DNA of 64,000 bases from Rhodovulum sp. ES.010. Lineage in GTDB: Bacteria; Pseudomonadota; Alphaproteobacteria; Rhodobacterales; Rhodobacteraceae. Below are positions 61,293 to 64,000 of this stretch, piece by piece. Location of the stretch: NCBI RefSeq assembly GCF_900142935.1, contig NZ_FSRS01000001.1, forward strand, positions 3,512,501-3,576,500. Direction: 5' to 3'. How positions within the stretch are numbered: position 1 is the first letter of the stretch; each line of letters opens with the position of its first letter. Both the position numbers and the translations under genes were made by a program. The notes beneath the pieces are model-generated. The model saw nothing but the letters and a program-made list of their open reading frames with translations. It was not told the origin of the DNA and ran no database searches.

Positions 61293-61988
61293 ATGGAACC
61301 CGACACCCTTGCGATGGCGCAGGAGATCGACTTCTCCTTGCTGGCGCTTTTTGCGCGCGCCACCTTCACCGTCCAGATCGTGATGATCCTGTTGATCGTG
61401 GCCTCTTTCTGGTCCTGGGCGATCATCATCCAGAAGCTGATCAACTATCGCACCGCACGCGCCGAGGCGCAGGGATTCGACGAGGCGTTCTGGTCGGGCG
61501 AGCCGCTGGACGAGTTGTTCGACAAGATCGGGCCCGAGCCCGCCGCGGCGCCGGCGCGTATCTTCGCCGCCGGCATGATGGAGTGGCGCCGCAGCCACCG
61601 TCAGGATGGCGGGCTGATCCCCGGCGCGGCGGCGCGGATCGACCGGTCGATGGACGTGGCCATCGCCAAGGAGGCGGACGAGCTGAACGGCGGGCTGTCC
61701 TTCCTGGCCACGGTGGGCTCGACCGCGCCCTTCGTCGGGCTGTTCGGCACGGTCTGGGGCATCAAGCACGCGTTCGAGCAGATCGCGCTCCAGCAGAACA
61801 CCAACCTGGCGGTCGTGGCGCCGGGCATCGCCGAGGCGCTGCTGGCCACCGGTCTCGGGCTTCTGGCCGCGATCCCGGCGGTGATCTTCTACAACAAGCT
61901 CTCGTCGGACAGCGACCGGATCGTCGGCGGCTACGAGTCCTTCGCCGACGAGTTCTCGACCATCCTCTCGCGCCAGCTGGATTCCTGA
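61293..61988 (+). CDS. tolQ: Tol-Pal system proton channel subunit TolQ
   Basis: The 231-residue inner-membrane protein has three helices: TFTVQIVMILLIVASFWSWAI near 26-48, LATVGSTAPFVGLFGTVWGI near 133-153 and GIAEALLATGLGLLAAIPAVIFYNKLSS near 170-200. With TolR it forms the motor that energises TolA for outer-membrane constriction at division. It is paralogous to the ExbB of the haem island. Confidence 0.95.
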   Translation: MEPDTLAMAQEIDFSLLALFARATFTVQIVMILLIVASFWSWAIIIQKLINYRTARAEAQGFDEAFWSGEPLDELFDKIGPEPAAAPARIFAAGMMEWRRSHRQDGGLIPGAAARIDRSMDVAIAKEADELNGGLSFLATVGSTAPFVGLFGTVWGIKHAFEQIALQQNTNLAVVAPGIAEALLATGLGLLAAIPAVIFYNKLSSDSDRIVGGYESFADEFSTILSRQLDS

Positions 61989-61989
61989 G

Positions 61990-62463
61990 ATGGGCGCCAC
62001 CCTGACCCCCCGGCAGAACTCGGGCGGCAAGCGGGTGCGCCGGCACCGCCGCCACCCCCCCGCCATGTCCGAGATCAACGTCACGCCCTTCGTCGACGTG
62101 ATGCTGGTGCTGCTGATCATCTTCATGGTCGCCGCGCCGCTGTTGACCGTGGGCGTGCCCGTCGAACTGCCCGAGACGGCCGCCGAGTCCCTGCCCGCGG
62201 CCCAGGAAGAGCCGCTCGCCGTGACGCTGACCGCCGATGGCCGCGTGATGCTGCAGGAAACCGAGGTGGCGGCGGAGGTGCTGATCCCCCGGTTGCGTGC
62301 GGTCGCGGCCGAGCGCGAGGATGACAAAGTCTATCTGCGCGCGGACGGGTCGATCGCATATGAACGCGTGGCGCAGGTGATGGGCGCGCTCAACGCCGCG
62401 GGGTTCCGCGATATCGGGCTTGTGACGGACACCGGCGGACCGACGCTGGACGGCACCGAATAG
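61990..62463 (+). CDS. tolR: Tol-Pal system protein TolR
   Basis: The 157-residue protein has a basic N-terminus, one helix with the proton-coupling Asp (NVTPFVDVMLVLLIIFMVAAP) and a periplasmic domain with VYLRADGSIAYERVAQVMGALNAAG. It lies one base after the tolQ stop. It keeps the canonical Asp that one of the two ExbD copies in this window lacks. Confidence 0.95.
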   Translation: MGATLTPRQNSGGKRVRRHRRHPPAMSEINVTPFVDVMLVLLIIFMVAAPLLTVGVPVELPETAAESLPAAQEEPLAVTLTADGRVMLQETEVAAEVLIPRLRAVAAEREDDKVYLRADGSIAYERVAQVMGALNAAGFRDIGLVTDTGGPTLDGTE

Positions 62464-62471
62464 GGCGGGTG

Positions 62472-63641
62472 ATGACCACCGGCATCTATATCTCGGGGGC
62501 GGGGCACCTGATGCTGATCGCGTGGGTGCTGTTCGGCGGGCTGTTCTGGGCGCCGAAGCCGCGACCGATGGAGGTGACGGACGTGACGATCCTGTCGGGC
62601 GAGGAATTCGCGGCCCTGACCGCACCGGCCGCGGCACCGCAGGCCCCCGCCCAGGATGTCCAGGCGCCCGATCCGCCCGAGGTGGCCGCCTCTCCGCGCC
62701 CCGCGCCGGCGCCCGAGAACCGCCCCGAACGGCCCGCGCCTCCCGCGCCGCAGGAAACGCCGGCCCCCGATGCCGCGCCCGACACCAGCGGCATCCAGCC
62801 GCTGCCGGACACCGAGGTGACCGAGACGGTGCCTCCGCTCGCCCCGCCGCCGCCCGAGGAGACCGACGCGCCGGAGGGGCCGGTGGTCGACACCGCCCCG
62901 CCCCGCCCCGCGCCGCGCGTGGCCCCCGAGGCGGCGCCCGCCCCGCCCGAGGACGCGGTCGTGGCCCTGCAGCCGCGCGAGGCGGTGCGCCCCGACGAAA
63001 GTGCCGACGCGCCGGCGACCGAGGAGGTCGAGGAAGCCGCGCCCGAGGAGGCGACGACCGAGATCGTGACCGAGGCCGAGGAACGGCCCGAAACCGGCCT
63101 TGCCATGGCGTCCTCGCCCCGTCCGCGGGGCCGGCCCGCGCGCCCCGACCCGCTGCCGGAGGCCGCATCCGAAACGGACACCGCCGAGACCTCCGCCCCG
63201 GAGGACGGTCCTGCCGAGGACCCGCTGGCCGACGCGGTCGCGGGTGCCGTGGCCGATGCCCTGTCCGACAGCCCCGCCGACGAGGCCCGCGCGGGCCGCG
63301 GGACCGCGGCCGTGGGGCCGCCGATCACCGCCGGCGAGCGCGATGCGCTGCGCGTCGCGGTTTCGCGCTGCTGGAACGTGGGATCGCTGTCGACAGAGGC
63401 GCTGGGCACGTCCGTCGTCGTCGGTGTCGACATGGAGGAGACCGGCCGCCCGCGGATCGACACGATCCGGCTCATCTCCTGGGAGGGTGGCTCGGAGGCC
63501 GCGGCGCGGCAAACCTACGAATCCGCCCGCCGCGCCATCGTGCGCTGCGGCGCGTCGGGATTTCCGCTGCCGGTCGAGAAATACGACCAATGGCGCGAGA
63601 TCGAGATGACGTTTAATCCAGAGAACATGAGGATTCGATAG
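62472..63641 (+). CDS. tolA: cell envelope integrity protein TolA
   Basis: The 389-residue protein has one N-terminal membrane helix (LMLIAWVLFGGLFWAP), a long Pro/Glu/Ala-rich periplasmic linker (about 50-285) instead of the Lys/Ala helix of E. coli, and a C-terminal TolA/TonB-like domain with VSRCWNVGSLSTEALGTSV and RRAIVRCGASGFPLPVEKYDQW, containing a likely disulfide. It connects TolQR to the outer-membrane Pal-TolB system. The ATG at 62472 is preferred over GTG at 62469. Confidence 0.9.
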   Translation: MTTGIYISGAGHLMLIAWVLFGGLFWAPKPRPMEVTDVTILSGEEFAALTAPAAAPQAPAQDVQAPDPPEVAASPRPAPAPENRPERPAPPAPQETPAPDAAPDTSGIQPLPDTEVTETVPPLAPPPPEETDAPEGPVVDTAPPRPAPRVAPEAAPAPPEDAVVALQPREAVRPDESADAPATEEVEEAAPEEATTEIVTEAEERPETGLAMASSPRPRGRPARPDPLPEAASETDTAETSAPEDGPAEDPLADAVAGAVADALSDSPADEARAGRGTAAVGPPITAGERDALRVAVSRCWNVGSLSTEALGTSVVVGVDMEETGRPRIDTIRLISWEGGSEAAARQTYESARRAIVRCGASGFPLPVEKYDQWREIEMTFNPENMRIR

Positions 63642-64000
63642 ATGCTGCGCGTTTTGACCCTGGCCTTCGCCCTTGTTCTTGGGACGCTTCCGGCGTTCGC
63701 CCAGTCCGGACCGCTGCGGATCGAGATCGACGAGGGCGTGATCGAGCCCTTGCCCTTCGCGATCCCCGGTTTCGTGGCCGAGAACGCCGCGGCCGCGGAC
63801 TACGCGCAGAACCTCGCCCGCGTGGTCGCCGCCGACCTTGCCGGCACCGGGCTGTTCCGGGAAATCCCGGCCGAGGCGCATATCTCCTCGGTCACCAGCT
63901 TCGACAGCCCGGTGCAATATGCCGACTGGAAGGCGATCAACGCGCAGGCGCTCATCACCGGCGCGGTGGCGGTCGACGGCAACGGGCGGCTGACCGTCAA
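63642..64000 (+). CDS. tolB: Tol-Pal system beta propeller protein TolB (5' part)
   Basis: The first 119 residues are present before the window ends. A signal peptide (cleavage after PAFAQ, near 21) is followed by the N-terminal TolB domain, with [39 protein letters not shown] and [19 protein letters not shown]. TolB is periplasmic and links Pal to TolA. The start codon is the ATG directly after the tolA stop. Confidence 0.93.
   Translation, partial: MLRVLTLAFALVLGTLPAFAQSGPLRIEIDEGVIEPLPFAIPGFVAENAAAADYAQNLARVVAADLAGTGLFREIPAEAHISSVTSFDSPVQYADWKAINAQALITGAVAVDGNGRLTV

Noticed and set aside
1-64000. CRISPR arrays, insertion sequences, rRNA genes, riboswitches
   Set aside because: No regular spacer-repeat arrays, no transposase genes with terminal repeats, no rRNA sequence and no recognised riboswitch core were seen on either strand.

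Overview
The window is chromosomal DNA of very high G+C from an alphaproteobacterium, most likely a phototrophic or recently phototrophic member of the Rhodobacteraceae. The evidence is the 3' end of a bchJ-type bacteriochlorophyll gene at the left edge, a VPLPA-CTERM surface protein, an alphaproteobacterial LexA box (GAAC-N7-GAAC), FNR-type boxes, two DUF6455 proteins and the ruvCAB, ybgC, tolQRAB order. Genes are dense, often with ATGA stop-start overlaps. I see no prophage, transposon or CRISPR array.

Layout. 1-5.5 kb: bchJ end, cyclopropane fatty acid synthase, aspS, a BglII-like nuclease whose start overlaps the aspS stop, a convergent MT-A70 adenine methyltransferase (together a probable type II restriction-modification pair), and methylmalonyl-CoA epimerase. 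5.5-11 kb: small housekeeping and hypothetical genes, among them two DUF6455 paralogues behind an FNR-like box. 11-15.5 kb: an XRE regulator, a carnitine dehydrogenase-thioesterase fusion, an aldo/keto reductase and an ImuA-like gene with a perfect LexA box but no imuB or dnaE2 partner.

15.8-27.9 kb is a complete haem acquisition and degradation island. On the plus strand lie hutW, hutX, an SDR in the ChuY position, a small ORF, hemP and an unknown gene. On the minus strand lie hmuS, hmuT, hmuU, hmuV, exbB, exbD, exbD and tonB. The receptor hmuR is transcribed divergently from hmuS. HmuR imports haem with TonB-ExbBD energy, HmuTUV moves it across the inner membrane, and HmuS, HutX and HutW (with the SDR) handle or open the porphyrin.

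28-38 kb: a chemoreceptor with a CheR-tethering tail, a MarR-controlled membrane protein with three palindromic operators, tRNA-Glu, recJ, glpX and a Tat-exported two-subunit molybdenum hydroxylase. 38-50 kb: pgm, truA, ycjX, ycjF, a VPLPA-CTERM protein, ileS (preceded by a possible leaderless Ile-rich leader peptide), xerC, a DUF484 gene and a transaldolase-like aldolase. 50-57.6 kb: priA, a YeeE/YedE transporter, an MFS transporter, msrA, prmA and a DUF1127 gene. 57.9-64 kb: ruvCAB, a hypothetical gene, ybgC, tolQRA and the start of tolB.

Beyond the genes, the window carries a dispersed 22-nt intergenic element (five copies, two forming a long inverted repeat), an 11-bp tandem repeat between priA and yeeE, and several readable promoters and terminators. 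All product calls rest on reading the protein sequences; no database search was run.
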